Position numbers and translations under genes: made by a program. This document shows positions 1 through 7,808 of a stretch of 14,267 nucleotides of DNA, in pieces. The notes under the pieces are model-generated. The model did no database searches, was not told where the DNA came from, and saw only the letters and a program-made list of their open reading frames with translations. The stretch lies in assembly GCA_043752345.1 (NCBI GenBank), contig JAYUYT010000054.1:1-14267 (forward strand), written 5' to 3'. The first letter of the stretch is position 1. Every line of letters begins with the position of its first letter. This stretch comes from VFJL01 sp043752345 (GTDB taxonomy: Bacteria > Pseudomonadota > Gammaproteobacteria > Burkholderiales > Nitrosomonadaceae).

Positions 1-802
1 CTTGGGATTCGCCCTTGCAGGAAATGGCGATTCCGCCATCTCCCAGAATTTCCGCCTGCCAGCCAGCGGCTGTCCCCACTTTTTCCACTGGCGTCCAGCA
101 GCCTTTGGCCAGAACCCGCTGCAAACTCTCATCCCGGCCATTGGTAACGATCAGTCCATTAGCCGGTATGATGCGTACAAATTGATGAAATTGCTGCTCG
201 ATCGCAGCAAGATCGGCGAATATGTCAGCATGATCGAACTCCAGATTGTTGAGAATCGCGGTCCGGGGACGGTAATGCACAAATTTGGAACGCTTGTCGA
301 AAAAAGCAGTGTCGTACTCATCCGCTTCGATGACAAAGAAGGATGAGCCGCTGCCAAGCCGAGCCGAGATGCCAAAGTTCTCGGGTATGCCGCCGATCAG
401 AAAACCCGGCTTCATTCCCGCATCCTCCAGTATCCACGCCAGCATCGAACTGGTGCTGGTCTTGCCGTGGGTGCCCGCGACCGCCAGCACCCATTTGTCG
501 CGCAGCACGTTTTCTGCAAGCCATTGCGGGCCGGAAATATAAGGCAGATTGCGGTTGAGGATCTCCTCCATCAGCGGGTTGCCGCGCGACACCACGTTGC
601 CGACCACGAATACGTCGGGATTCAGCCCAATCTGTTCCGGCGCGTATCCTTCGATCAGCTCGATCCCCTGGGATTCCAGCTGGGCGCTCATCGGCGGGTA
701 AACACCGGCATCGCAGCCCGTGACCTTATGCCCGACCTCGCGCGCGATCGCCGCGATGCCACCCATGAAAGTGCCGCAAACACCAAGAATGTGGATATGC
801 AA
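1..802 (-). CDS. mpl: Murein peptide ligase Mpl, N-terminal part (cut by window edge)
   Basis: Mpl is a cytoplasmic ATP-dependent Mur-family ligase that joins recycled L-Ala-gamma-D-Glu-meso-DAP peptide to UDP-MurNAc, returning it to peptidoglycan synthesis. The visible 267 residues begin HIHILGVCGTFMGGIA, the nucleotide-binding N-terminus typical of Mpl. The ATP P-loop GTHGKTST is at about residues 110-117, and the Mpl-type stretch DEYDTAFFDKRSKFVHY starts near 167; this stretch separates it from MurC. The C-terminal ligase domain lies outside the window (family length is about 450 residues). The start is a UUG at 802-800: an in-frame stop lies two codons upstream and AGGAG sits 7 bases before it. 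The histidine-phosphatase gene ends 67 bases upstream on the same strand, so the two may be co-transcribed. The family call is firm; use of UUG is well supported. Confidence 0.93.
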   Translation of the reverse strand, partial: MHIHILGVCGTFMGGIAAIAREVGHKVTGCDAGVYPPMSAQLESQGIELIEGYAPEQIGLNPDVFVVGNVVSRGNPLMEEILNRNLPYISGPQWLAENVLRDKWVLAVAGTHGKTSTSSMLAWILEDAGMKPGFLIGGIPENFGISARLGSGSSFFVIEADEYDTAFFDKRSKFVHYRPRTAILNNLEFDHADIFADLAAIEQQFHQFVRIIPANGLIVTNGRDESLQRVLAKGCWTPVEKVGTAAGWQAEILGDGGIAISCKGESQ

Positions 803-869
803 GATTCAGCTCCTGAACATGAAATAAACTGCGTCCGGCAAGCATAGCTCAACTCACCGGCACTACCAA

Positions 870-1505
870 TTATCGATCACCCGGCAAACAGCCCTGCAGA
901 TGGCTCACATCACCCCAGACCGGCAGCGACCAGCGCCCCTCCGCGTCACGCATCAGGCAATTGTAACCTGCGTTCGGCAACGGGGCCGTGCGTGCGCCCG
1001 GCAACGGAGCCTTGGTGACATGTCGGTATATCGCATCCAGCGTTCCGCCATGGGCCACCACCACTGCGGTTTCTCCGGAAAATCGGTCAGCGATGGCGGA
1101 GAAAGACGCCACCACCCGGGCAATGAAAGGCAGCGCATCCTCACCGCCAGGCACTATGCAATCGGGATCGAACATCCGGTAGCGGGTATAGATTGCCGGG
1201 TACATGGCTTTCGCTTCGACGCGGGTGAGCCCCTGCAATATGCCGAGATTGCGCTCCCTGAGACCCGGCTCGAGTGTGACTTGATGGTGCGTGTGGGCGG
1301 CAATGCACCGCGCAGTTTCATGCGCACGACCCAGATCGCTGCTGTAGAGCGCAACAAAGGACTCTCCCGCCAGCCGTTGCGCCAGGGCTTCAGCCTGGGC
1401 GACACCGGCATCGCTGAGAGGACTGTCGAGATGTCCCTGGATACGGTTCTCTCGGTTCCACACGGTTTCGCCATGGCGAAGCAGAATGATGCGGCTTGCT
1501 GTCAT
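870..1505 (-). CDS. Histidine phosphatase family protein (GpmB/CobC-like)
   Basis: This is a 211-residue cytoplasmic member of the histidine phosphatase (phosphoglycerate mutase-like) superfamily, which works through a phosphohistidine intermediate. The RHGE motif at residues 10-13 supplies the nucleophilic His11. An acid-base Glu lies in the LRERN segment (about 82-86), and the second catalytic His is in VVAHGGTLDA (His152). The N-terminal pattern RHGETVWNRENRIQGHLDSPL is like GpmB and alpha-ribazole phosphatase, but the substrate cannot be read from sequence. No cobalamin genes are adjacent. An upstream in-frame GTG exists at 1571, but homologues begin a few residues before RHGE. A TATAAT at 1538-1533 would also start transcription downstream of that GTG, so ATG 1505 is chosen. 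No strong ribosome binding site is visible. It probably heads a short unit with mpl and is divergent from lptD. Confidence 0.88.
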   Translation of the reverse strand: MTASRIILLRHGETVWNRENRIQGHLDSPLSDAGVAQAEALAQRLAGESFVALYSSDLGRAHETARCIAAHTHHQVTLEPGLRERNLGILQGLTRVEAKAMYPAIYTRYRMFDPDCIVPGGEDALPFIARVVASFSAIADRFSGETAVVVAHGGTLDAIYRHVTKAPLPGARTAPLPNAGYNCLMRDAEGRWSLPVWGDVSHLQGCLPGDR

Positions 1506-1868
1506 CGGAATTATTTCAGAAAAGATGACAGGATTATACTGCGTTAAACACACCTCTCCTGTCATCCGCACCCACTCCTTTCTTCTCGCCTGGAAACAAC
1601 ATGCGCAGAAACCTCGGTTAATGGCCGCATGATCAAGGCATGCATGTGGTTTATGCCCTGTTTTTTGTTACACTTACGACCTTGTTCGCCGATGCAGCAT
1701 CGTCTAGCAGGCTGAGTGGCAGGCTTGATGCATGCCCCACTTTTCTGGAAGCCGACCGCGAAAGGATACATGCCGTCGCACTTCGATACCGGTAATGCGA
1801 TACTTATAAACCTGAGAACGGTAATTCATCCGTGGCCGAATAGCCTTCTCAGGGCGAACATTCAAAAA
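1506..1868. other. Divergent intergenic region between histidine phosphatase and lptD
   Basis: These 363 bases carry no convincing gene. Open frames here in either direction lack recognisable protein character. The region must hold the lptD promoter. The only candidate I see is TATAAA at 1805-1810, with no good -35 box, about 59 bases before the lptD ATG. A 13-base near-perfect palindrome (CGATGC, A, GCATCG; 1690-1702) could be a small operator or chance. No clear sigma-E type promoter is visible, although lptD is under sigma-E control in E. coli. Confidence 0.5.
1533..1538 (-). promoter_or_regulatory. Candidate -10 box for the histidine-phosphatase gene
   Basis: A perfect TATAAT on the minus strand lies 27 bases before the chosen ATG, predicting a short leader. 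No good -35 hexamer is found at 16-18 bases, so only the -10 element is supported. Confidence 0.35.
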
Positions 1869-4478
1869 ATGAGTTTGCATCTTCCCCGCTCCATTCCTTG
1901 GTTCATTTGTTTGCTTTGCATTTCGCTCAATGCGCTTGCTGAGGCGCCGTCACCGACCCTGAATGCGATTGTCGACGCACCACCATTGACACGAAAGACA
2001 GTGAAAATCGGCGGTACGCCGGCATTCGTCGAAGCCATGCGCGCACAGGGCCACTATGAAAGAGGCATCGAGGCCATCGGCGAGATTGGACTGCGTGGTG
2101 CCCCTCCGCTTGCGGTGGCTGCTGGCGCACCGCCAGTATCGAGCGCCCGCAGCAAACCAACGGTATCTGTAGCCAAGAAAATCATCAACCCTAACAAGTT
2201 TGTATTCGCGGAAACTGGGCGGACGCAGGGCCACCATGACCGGGGAATCGGATCTTTATACGAGGATGAGCTGCGTGGTGGTGACATCAGTAGCAGGCTG
2301 GTATACATCGATGCTGACCGCATCGCAGGTAACGTCGACAAGATGCTCGAGGCCATCGGCGATGTTGAGGTGCGCAGCGATGACAAGCTCATCGTGGCCA
2401 AGCAACTAAAATATTTCCAGAATACCGAAGAAATCGTGGCTGAAGGCGGTGTGCGGATCGAGCACCAGGGGCGCGGAGATGTAATAGAGGGTTCACAACT
2501 CAGACTGAATCTGGAAAACACTACTGGACAACTAAGTCAGGTCAACTATCGTCTGCAGAAGGGCCTGCAGACGGAGGGCGGCAGCAGTCGCGGCAATGCC
2601 AACTTGCTGCTATTCGAGGGTGAGAACAACTACCGGATTCGACAGGGAAGTTATACCACCTGCCCGGCGGGAGATGATGACTGGATGCTGCGAGCAGATG
2701 ATCTGGCAATAGACAACAAGCAGAAAGTAGGCACCGCTCGCCACGTCAAACTTGAGTTCAAAGGGGTGCCGATAGCCTATATCCCCTGGATGAATTTCTC
2801 CTTTGACAACGAGCGCAAGAGTGGGCTGCTCGCTCCCATTGCCGGCTACAGCGTTAGGACCGGGGCCGAACTCACCGTGCCGTTTTATTGGAATATCGCG
2901 CCTAACATCGATGCGACCTTCTCGGCGCGAATGATGTCAAATCGCGGCATCATGCTGCAAAACGAACTGCGTTATTTGGAAAAGAATGTAAGTGGCAATT
3001 TGCAGCTTGAGTACTTGCCGAGCACCATGTCTGGCGTAATACCAGGCGCTGTCGCTTCTGACCGCGATCGCCACTATCTGTCGTTCCAGCATGAACAAAA
3101 ATTTGGCCACGGTTGGAGTGGCCGCATCGATTACAACAATGTTTCCGATAGCAGATACTTTCTTGATCTCGCTTATGATGTCAGGCAAACCAGTATGGCA
3201 AACCTGAAACAGGAAGCGGCTTTGTCATATCAGCGCAATCTATGGGGGGATGGATCGGTAAATTTCAAGGCAATGGCGCAAAGCTTCCAGAACATTCGCG
3301 GCGGCGCAGTTTACCAGCGCTTGCCGGAATTTACTCTGGATATAACGAAACCCAATGTGTTCGGGACAGAACTCGATTTAAAGAGCAGTTGGGCGAGTTT
3401 CTCCCATCGCGACCCCACCAGAATAACTGGCAACCGCCTGATGTTAAATCCCAGTATCAGCATCCCTCTGCGCAAGGAATTTGGTTATATCACCCCGAAG
3501 ATTGGTATACACCACACCAGCTATGACCTGAATTCGAATCCCCAGGGCACACTGCAGCCGGATCGTACTATCCCCATATTAAGTCTGGATAGCGGTGCCG
3601 TACTGGAACGCAGTGTCGCGTTACGCGGGGAACGCTTCACCCAGACTCTCGAGCCACGCGCCATGTATGTTTATGTGCCCTACCGCGACCAAAGCCATTT
3701 ACCCAACTTCGATTCCACTTTTACGGATTTCAGTTTCGCCCAGATTTTCAGGGAGAATCGCTTCGTTGGCAGTGACCGCATCAATGATGCCAACCGGGTC
3801 ACTCTGGGACTCACCTCACGTTTTTTTGAGGAGAGTTCCGGCAAAGAGCGGCTAAGCCTCAGCATCGGCCAGCAAATTCATTTCTCTCCACAACGGGTAA
3901 CCGCATTGAATATACCCACACCTAACAGCAGGATAGATCTTATCGCTGGAGTCACGGGGCATTTCACGCCGCAAATCAAAACCGATACAACCTTGCAGTT
4001 CGATCAGAACAAAGCAGAAGTTGATGTGATACGTTCGGCCTTGAGTTTCAGCCCGCAAATCGGCAGAGTAATCAATATCGGCTATCGCTACTCCCGTTTT
4101 GGACCGGGGCTAAATCTGGGCCAAAACTCACCACTCTATTTTCTGAACCCGCTTGGACTGCATCAAGCCGATATCTCGGCGCAATGGCGATTTTCTGAAA
4201 GATGGCAAGCTGTAGGAAAAATAAACTACTCGCTCAGGGACTCCAAAATCCTGGAATCGCTCGCAGGGATTGAGTATAATGCTTGCTGCTGGTCGCTGCG
4301 ATTCATGTTCTCGCAAATGGCCATTCTTCCTCAGCACACGACCACAGCAGCTTTCTTGCAACTTGAATTGAACGGCCTGATGGGGATAGGCATAAGTCCG
4401 CTGAAAGCGTTGCAGCAGAGAATTCCCGGCTATACCGATACCAGTCCGACAGCCAGAAACCGTGGAGGAATGCCATAA
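1869..4478 (+). CDS. lptD: LPS-assembly outer-membrane protein LptD
   Basis: LptD is the outer-membrane barrel that, with the lipoprotein LptE plugged inside, inserts LPS into the outer leaflet at the end of the Lpt bridge. From ATG 1869 the product is 869 residues. It has a signal peptide (residues 1 to about 24, cleaved near ALA-EA), a periplasmic OstA/LptA-like domain (about 50-230) and a long C-terminal beta-barrel (about 290-869). The open frame extends 51 codons further upstream to 1716, but that part is not secretion-like, so the internal ATG before the hydrophobic leader is preferred; its ribosome binding site is weak. Cys265 in the YTTCPAGDDDW segment and the pair Cys806-Cys807 are the only cysteines of the mature protein. 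The first N-terminal Cys known from E. coli is absent. Three related beta-taco repeats start at residues 53, 113 and 146. surA follows 67 bases downstream. Confidence 0.95.
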   Translation: MSLHLPRSIPWFICLLCISLNALAEAPSPTLNAIVDAPPLTRKTVKIGGTPAFVEAMRAQGHYERGIEAIGEIGLRGAPPLAVAAGAPPVSSARSKPTVSVAKKIINPNKFVFAETGRTQGHHDRGIGSLYEDELRGGDISSRLVYIDADRIAGNVDKMLEAIGDVEVRSDDKLIVAKQLKYFQNTEEIVAEGGVRIEHQGRGDVIEGSQLRLNLENTTGQLSQVNYRLQKGLQTEGGSSRGNANLLLFEGENNYRIRQGSYTTCPAGDDDWMLRADDLAIDNKQKVGTARHVKLEFKGVPIAYIPWMNFSFDNERKSGLLAPIAGYSVRTGAELTVPFYWNIAPNIDATFSARMMSNRGIMLQNELRYLEKNVSGNLQLEYLPSTMSGVIPGAVASDRDRHYLSFQHEQKFGHGWSGRIDYNNVSDSRYFLDLAYDVRQTSMANLKQEAALSYQRNLWGDGSVNFKAMAQSFQNIRGGAVYQRLPEFTLDITKPNVFGTELDLKSSWASFSHRDPTRITGNRLMLNPSISIPLRKEFGYITPKIGIHHTSYDLNSNPQGTLQPDRTIPILSLDSGAVLERSVALRGERFTQTLEPRAMYVYVPYRDQSHLPNFDSTFTDFSFAQIFRENRFVGSDRINDANRVTLGLTSRFFEESSGKERLSLSIGQQIHFSPQRVTALNIPTPNSRIDLIAGVTGHFTPQIKTDTTLQFDQNKAEVDVIRSALSFSPQIGRVINIGYRYSRFGPGLNLGQNSPLYFLNPLGLHQADISAQWRFSERWQAVGKINYSLRDSKILESLAGIEYNACCWSLRFMFSQMAILPQHTTTAAFLQLELNGLMGIGISPLKALQQRIPGYTDTSPTARNRGGMP

Positions 4479-4545
4479 ACTCACGCGGTTGTAACAATCA
4501 TACCTGCCCTACTTTGCTCTGTAATTCCTGAGAACCTTAGTCCAT

Positions 4546-5865
4546 ATGGGTACAAGTTACTTTTCTCGCCCCCTTGTTTTGCTGCTCATGTTGCTGGCCG
4601 AAATTGCTGTGGCACAACAGGCCACTCACACTGGCGGTATTGCACCGATAGATCGCATCGTGGCAGTGGTGAATGAAGATGTGATCACGCAGAAAGAGCT
4701 CGATGAGATGCTCAAGCACACCATCAGGCAATTACAGACCCGCGGAGTACAGGCACCTGCGCATGATGTTCTGCAAAAACAACTGCTGGAACGCTTTATC
4801 ATCAACCGGCTGCAACTGCAGATGGCGAAAGAAACTAGCTTGATAGTGAGCGATACCGATCTTGATGACACCTTGCGTCGCATCGCCAAGGAAAACAAGA
4901 TGTCCTTACCGGAGCTTTACGCCGCACTTGAGCGAGACGGGGTCAATTTTAATAAATTCCGCGACGAAATCCGCAATGAGCTTACCTTGATGAAACTGAA
5001 AGAGCGTGAGGTGGACAACCGGATTACTGTGACCGAAAGTGAAGTGGACGATTTCCTACGTGCTGAGGAGGCCTCGACCCACGGCGTCAATGAATATCGT
5101 CTTGCCCACATTCTGGTGCAGGTACCGGAACGAGCGGAGGCAGCGCAAATTGAAGTCAGATACCGGCGCGCAGAAGCTGCCTTGGCCAAACTGAAAAATG
5201 GAGCAGAGTTTGCCCAAGTAGCTGCTGAATTCTCGGACGCTGCCGATGCCATGAAAGGCGGTGTGCTCGACTGGCGTCCAAGCACTCAGCTACCAATAAA
5301 ATTCGCCGAAGTAATGGCGTCAATGAAACCGGGCGAATTGACACCGGTAATCCAGAGTGCAAACGGCTTCTATATCTTCAAACTGCTCGAACGACGCGGA
5401 CAGACAGCAGCCACCGTGATAATCACTCAGACCCAAGCCCGCCACATTCTTGTCAAAACCAACGAACTCACTTCTGTGACTGATGGCCAGCGTCGTATTC
5501 TTGATCTGAAGGAACGCCTGGATAACGGCACTAGTTTTGAGGAACTGGCAAAGCTTCATTCCGAAGATGCCAGCGCTTCATCGGGCGGTAATTTGGGCTG
5601 GATCTCACCCGGCGACACCGTACCAGCATTCGAACAGGCCATGAATGCACTTCAACTTGGGCAAGTCAGCGGGCCAGTGCAATCACCGTTCGGCTGGCAC
5701 CTGATTCAGGTAACCGAGCGGCGCACTCAGGATGTAAGCAACGAACGACAACGACAAACAGCGCGCCGAACCATCCATGCACGTAAAGCCGACATAGCTT
5801 TCCAGGAATGGCTACAACGATTGCGTGATCGGGCTTATGTCGAGTACCGACTGGAAGAACGTTAG
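4546..5865 (+). CDS. surA: Periplasmic chaperone and peptidyl-prolyl isomerase SurA
   Basis: SurA escorts unfolded outer-membrane proteins, LptD included, across the periplasm to the BAM complex. The 439-residue product has a signal peptide cleaved around AVA-QQ (residue 23). The N-terminal chaperone region (about 34-170) includes the family segment DRIVAVVNEDVIT. Two parvulin domains follow, at about 184-283 (starting EYRLAHILVQVP) and 294-393 (starting QARHILVKTNE, with GGNLGWISPGDTVP inside), and then a short C-terminal helix of the kind that packs on the N-domain. Length matches the family (about 430). It lies between lptD and pdxA, the usual order, and is probably in one operon with them. 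No strong ribosome binding site precedes ATG 4546. The pdxA start lies 19 bases after its stop. Confidence 0.95.
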   Translation: MGTSYFSRPLVLLLMLLAEIAVAQQATHTGGIAPIDRIVAVVNEDVITQKELDEMLKHTIRQLQTRGVQAPAHDVLQKQLLERFIINRLQLQMAKETSLIVSDTDLDDTLRRIAKENKMSLPELYAALERDGVNFNKFRDEIRNELTLMKLKEREVDNRITVTESEVDDFLRAEEASTHGVNEYRLAHILVQVPERAEAAQIEVRYRRAEAALAKLKNGAEFAQVAAEFSDAADAMKGGVLDWRPSTQLPIKFAEVMASMKPGELTPVIQSANGFYIFKLLERRGQTAATVIITQTQARHILVKTNELTSVTDGQRRILDLKERLDNGTSFEELAKLHSEDASASSGGNLGWISPGDTVPAFEQAMNALQLGQVSGPVQSPFGWHLIQVTERRTQDVSNERQRQTARRTIHARKADIAFQEWLQRLRDRAYVEYRLEER

Positions 5866-5884
5866 GATTTGCTTCGCGCAGGCT

Positions 5885-6886
5885 GTGACTTTATCCCATC
5901 CCACCACTCTCCCCGCTCTTGCGCTCACCGCTGGTGAGCCTGCCGGAATCGGCCCCGATCTGTGTGTGCAAATTGCGCAACGGGATCTGACATGCAAGCT
6001 GGTGGTCATCGCCGATCGTGAATTGCTGCGGGTGCGCGCCCAGTTATTGCGGCTCCCGCTGGAACTGACGGACTACCTCCCGGACGGCGCAATTGAACAC
6101 GAGGCAGGCAGGCTGCAAGTACTGCATGTACCATTGAGTGAGCCGACCGTTCCCGGCAAGCTCAATCCGGCCAATGCCCGCTATGTACTGGAAACTCTGG
6201 GACGGGCTGTCACAGGCTGCAGCAGTGGCGAATTTGTTGCGATGGTAACCGCGCCGGTGCATAAGGGTGTCATCAACGACGCCGGCATTCCTTTCACCGG
6301 TCATACCGAATATCTGTCCCAGCTCACCCATAGCCAAACAGTAATGATGCTGGTCGGCGGCGGCATGCGGGTAGCGCTCGCCACTACCCATCTGCCGCTC
6401 AAGGATGTTGCAACAGCCATCACACGCACAAGCCTGGAGCAGCAACTGCGCATCATTCAGCACGACCTGAGTACGCGCTTCGACATTGCCAGACCACGCA
6501 TTGCGGTGGCAGGATTGAATCCACATGCAGGCGAATCCGGCCATCTTGGGCGCGAAGAAATAGACATCATCATTCCGGTACTGGACCAGCTGCGCGCCGA
6601 AGGCATGCAACTGACCGGCCCGCTACCAGCCGATACCCTGTTTAATCCCTCGCAACTGCAGAATTATGATTGCATATTTACCATGTACCACGACCAAGGG
6701 TTGCCAGTGTTGAAGCATGCCAGCTTTGGCAGCGGTATCAACGTCACGCTGGGATTACCCTTCATCCGCACTTCAGTGGATCACGGTACTGCGCTGGATC
6801 TGGCTGCAACCGGGCGCGCTGATCCGGGCAGCCTGCTGGTGGCAATTGGACTGGCCGTGACGCTGGCTGGAAATAGAAAACCTTAA
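5885..6886 (+). CDS. pdxA: 4-hydroxythreonine-4-phosphate dehydrogenase PdxA
   Basis: PdxA oxidises 4-phosphohydroxy-L-threonine with NAD(P); the product decarboxylates and enters pyridoxal 5'-phosphate synthesis through PdxJ. It is a cytoplasmic, metal-dependent dimer. The product is 333 residues from GTG 5885. The N-terminus LALTAGEPAGIGPDL is typical. The three metal-binding histidines expected from E. coli (166, 211, 266) appear with a constant offset at His169 (TTHLPL), His214 (NPHAGESGH) and His269 (MYHDQGLPVLKH). The open frame continues upstream into surA, with an ATG at 5837, but family alignment favours a start close to LPALALTAGEP. The chosen GTG therefore sits 19 bases after surA. 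The ribosome binding site is poor, and translational coupling is possible. rsmA starts 3 bases after the stop. Confidence 0.93.
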   Translation: MTLSHPTTLPALALTAGEPAGIGPDLCVQIAQRDLTCKLVVIADRELLRVRAQLLRLPLELTDYLPDGAIEHEAGRLQVLHVPLSEPTVPGKLNPANARYVLETLGRAVTGCSSGEFVAMVTAPVHKGVINDAGIPFTGHTEYLSQLTHSQTVMMLVGGGMRVALATTHLPLKDVATAITRTSLEQQLRIIQHDLSTRFDIARPRIAVAGLNPHAGESGHLGREEIDIIIPVLDQLRAEGMQLTGPLPADTLFNPSQLQNYDCIFTMYHDQGLPVLKHASFGSGINVTLGLPFIRTSVDHGTALDLAATGRADPGSLLVAIGLAVTLAGNRKP

Positions 6887-6889
6887 GTC

Positions 6890-7660
6890 ATGCGCCACAT
6901 TCCCCGCAAGCGCTTCGGCCAGAATTTTCTAGTTGATACCCGGATCATGGCGGATATTATTTTCGCCATACACCTGGCCAAAGACGATCTGCTGGTGGAA
7001 ATTGGCCCGGGACTGGGTGCATTGACGCGGCCGTTGCTGCAAGCGCTCAACCATCTGCACGTGGTGGAAATTGACCGTGATATTGTCGAACGCCTGCGGC
7101 AGGAGTTTCCTGCAGAGCAGCTGACGATATACTCTGCCGATGCGCTGGAATTTGACTTCTCCGTGTTCGGAAATAATCTGCGGGTGGTTGGCAACCTGCC
7201 CTACAACATTTCCACGCCGATTCTGTTTCACCTGAGCAGCTTCGCGGCAAATATCCGTGACATGCATTTCATGCTGCAGAAAGAAGTGGTGGCACGCATG
7301 GTAGCCGCGCCTTCCACCCCGGATTACGGGCGACTTTCCGTGATGCTGCAATGCCGCTTCGAAATGGAGCAACTTTTCAGCGTCCCGCCGGAATCCTTCC
7401 GCCCCGTGCCGAAAGTAGAATCCGCCATTGTGCGCATGTCTCCGCTCAGGCAAGCGCCTATCGAACCAAGCAAGGAAAAATTATTTGCCGGGATCGTCTC
7501 TGCCGCCTTCTCGCAGCGGCGCAAAACCCTGCGCAATACACTGCATGGCTACCTCAAACCAGAAGACTATGTGGCACTAGAAATTGATCCCAGACTGCGG
7601 GCGGAGAATTTGTCGGTGGCGCAGTTTGTAGCGATCACAAATCACCTGAGCAGATTCTAG
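6890..7660 (+). CDS. rsmA: 16S rRNA (adenine-1518/1519 N6)-dimethyltransferase RsmA (KsgA)
   Basis: RsmA dimethylates the two adjacent adenines in the 3'-terminal hairpin of 16S rRNA and acts as a late checkpoint in 30S assembly; its loss gives kasugamycin resistance. The 256-residue product has the N-terminal RFGQNFL (8-14), the SAM-binding loop EIGPGLG (37-43), the acidic VVEIDRD (58-64) and the catalytic NLPYNIS (102-108). The C-terminal region includes SAAFSQRRKTLRNTL. Length is normal. ATG 6890 comes 3 bases after the pdxA stop, indicating co-transcription and probable translational coupling; no clear Shine-Dalgarno is visible. Its TAG stop shares a CTAG with the stop of a small convergent ORF. 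Confidence 0.96.
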   Translation: MRHIPRKRFGQNFLVDTRIMADIIFAIHLAKDDLLVEIGPGLGALTRPLLQALNHLHVVEIDRDIVERLRQEFPAEQLTIYSADALEFDFSVFGNNLRVVGNLPYNISTPILFHLSSFAANIRDMHFMLQKEVVARMVAAPSTPDYGRLSVMLQCRFEMEQLFSVPPESFRPVPKVESAIVRMSPLRQAPIEPSKEKLFAGIVSAAFSQRRKTLRNTLHGYLKPEDYVALEIDPRLRAENLSVAQFVAITNHLSRF

Positions 7661-7758
7661 TCTTTTTTCTCATCGTCTTTTTTGCGCGGCCTGGTCCACC
7701 ATACAAAGCCAAATATAATCACAAGAACCACACCTATTTCCAGCAGGAATATCCACAT
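7657..7758 (-). CDS. Small single-pass membrane protein (33 residues), unknown function
   Basis: An ATG at 7758 opens a 33-codon frame whose product starts MWIFLLEIGVVLVIIFGFVWW. Residues 3-21 form one uninterrupted hydrophobic segment, followed by a charged tail rich in Lys, Asp and Arg. This is the layout of a single-pass inner-membrane mini-protein with the tail in the cytoplasm by the positive-inside rule. The frame fills almost the whole gap between rsmA and mltA on the opposite strand. Its TAG stop shares a CTAG with the rsmA stop. No strong ribosome binding site is visible; a weak promoter-like TTGGTT, 18 bases, TATACA pattern lies upstream. I recognise the style of small envelope proteins in proteobacteria but no named family. 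A longer minus-strand frame over the same bases, in another register, has no protein-like character. Confidence 0.6.
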   Translation of the reverse strand: MWIFLLEIGVVLVIIFGFVWWTRPRKKDDEKKD

Positions 7759-7808
7759 ATTCTGACCATTGTTGTATATTTACTGAATACGACTTTAACC
7801 AATATCCA

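Noticed and set aside
900..1547. A 215-codon plus-strand frame opposite the histidine phosphatase
   Set aside because: It is the antisense shadow of a well-supported gene, with no motifs.
1562..1771. A 69-codon minus-strand frame in the lptD upstream region
   Set aside because: No domain or convincing start; hydrophilic random-like sequence. The region is better read as regulatory.
6044..6610. A 188-codon minus-strand frame inside pdxA
   Set aside because: It is antisense to conserved pdxA motifs and has unusual His/Cys-rich composition typical of shadow frames.
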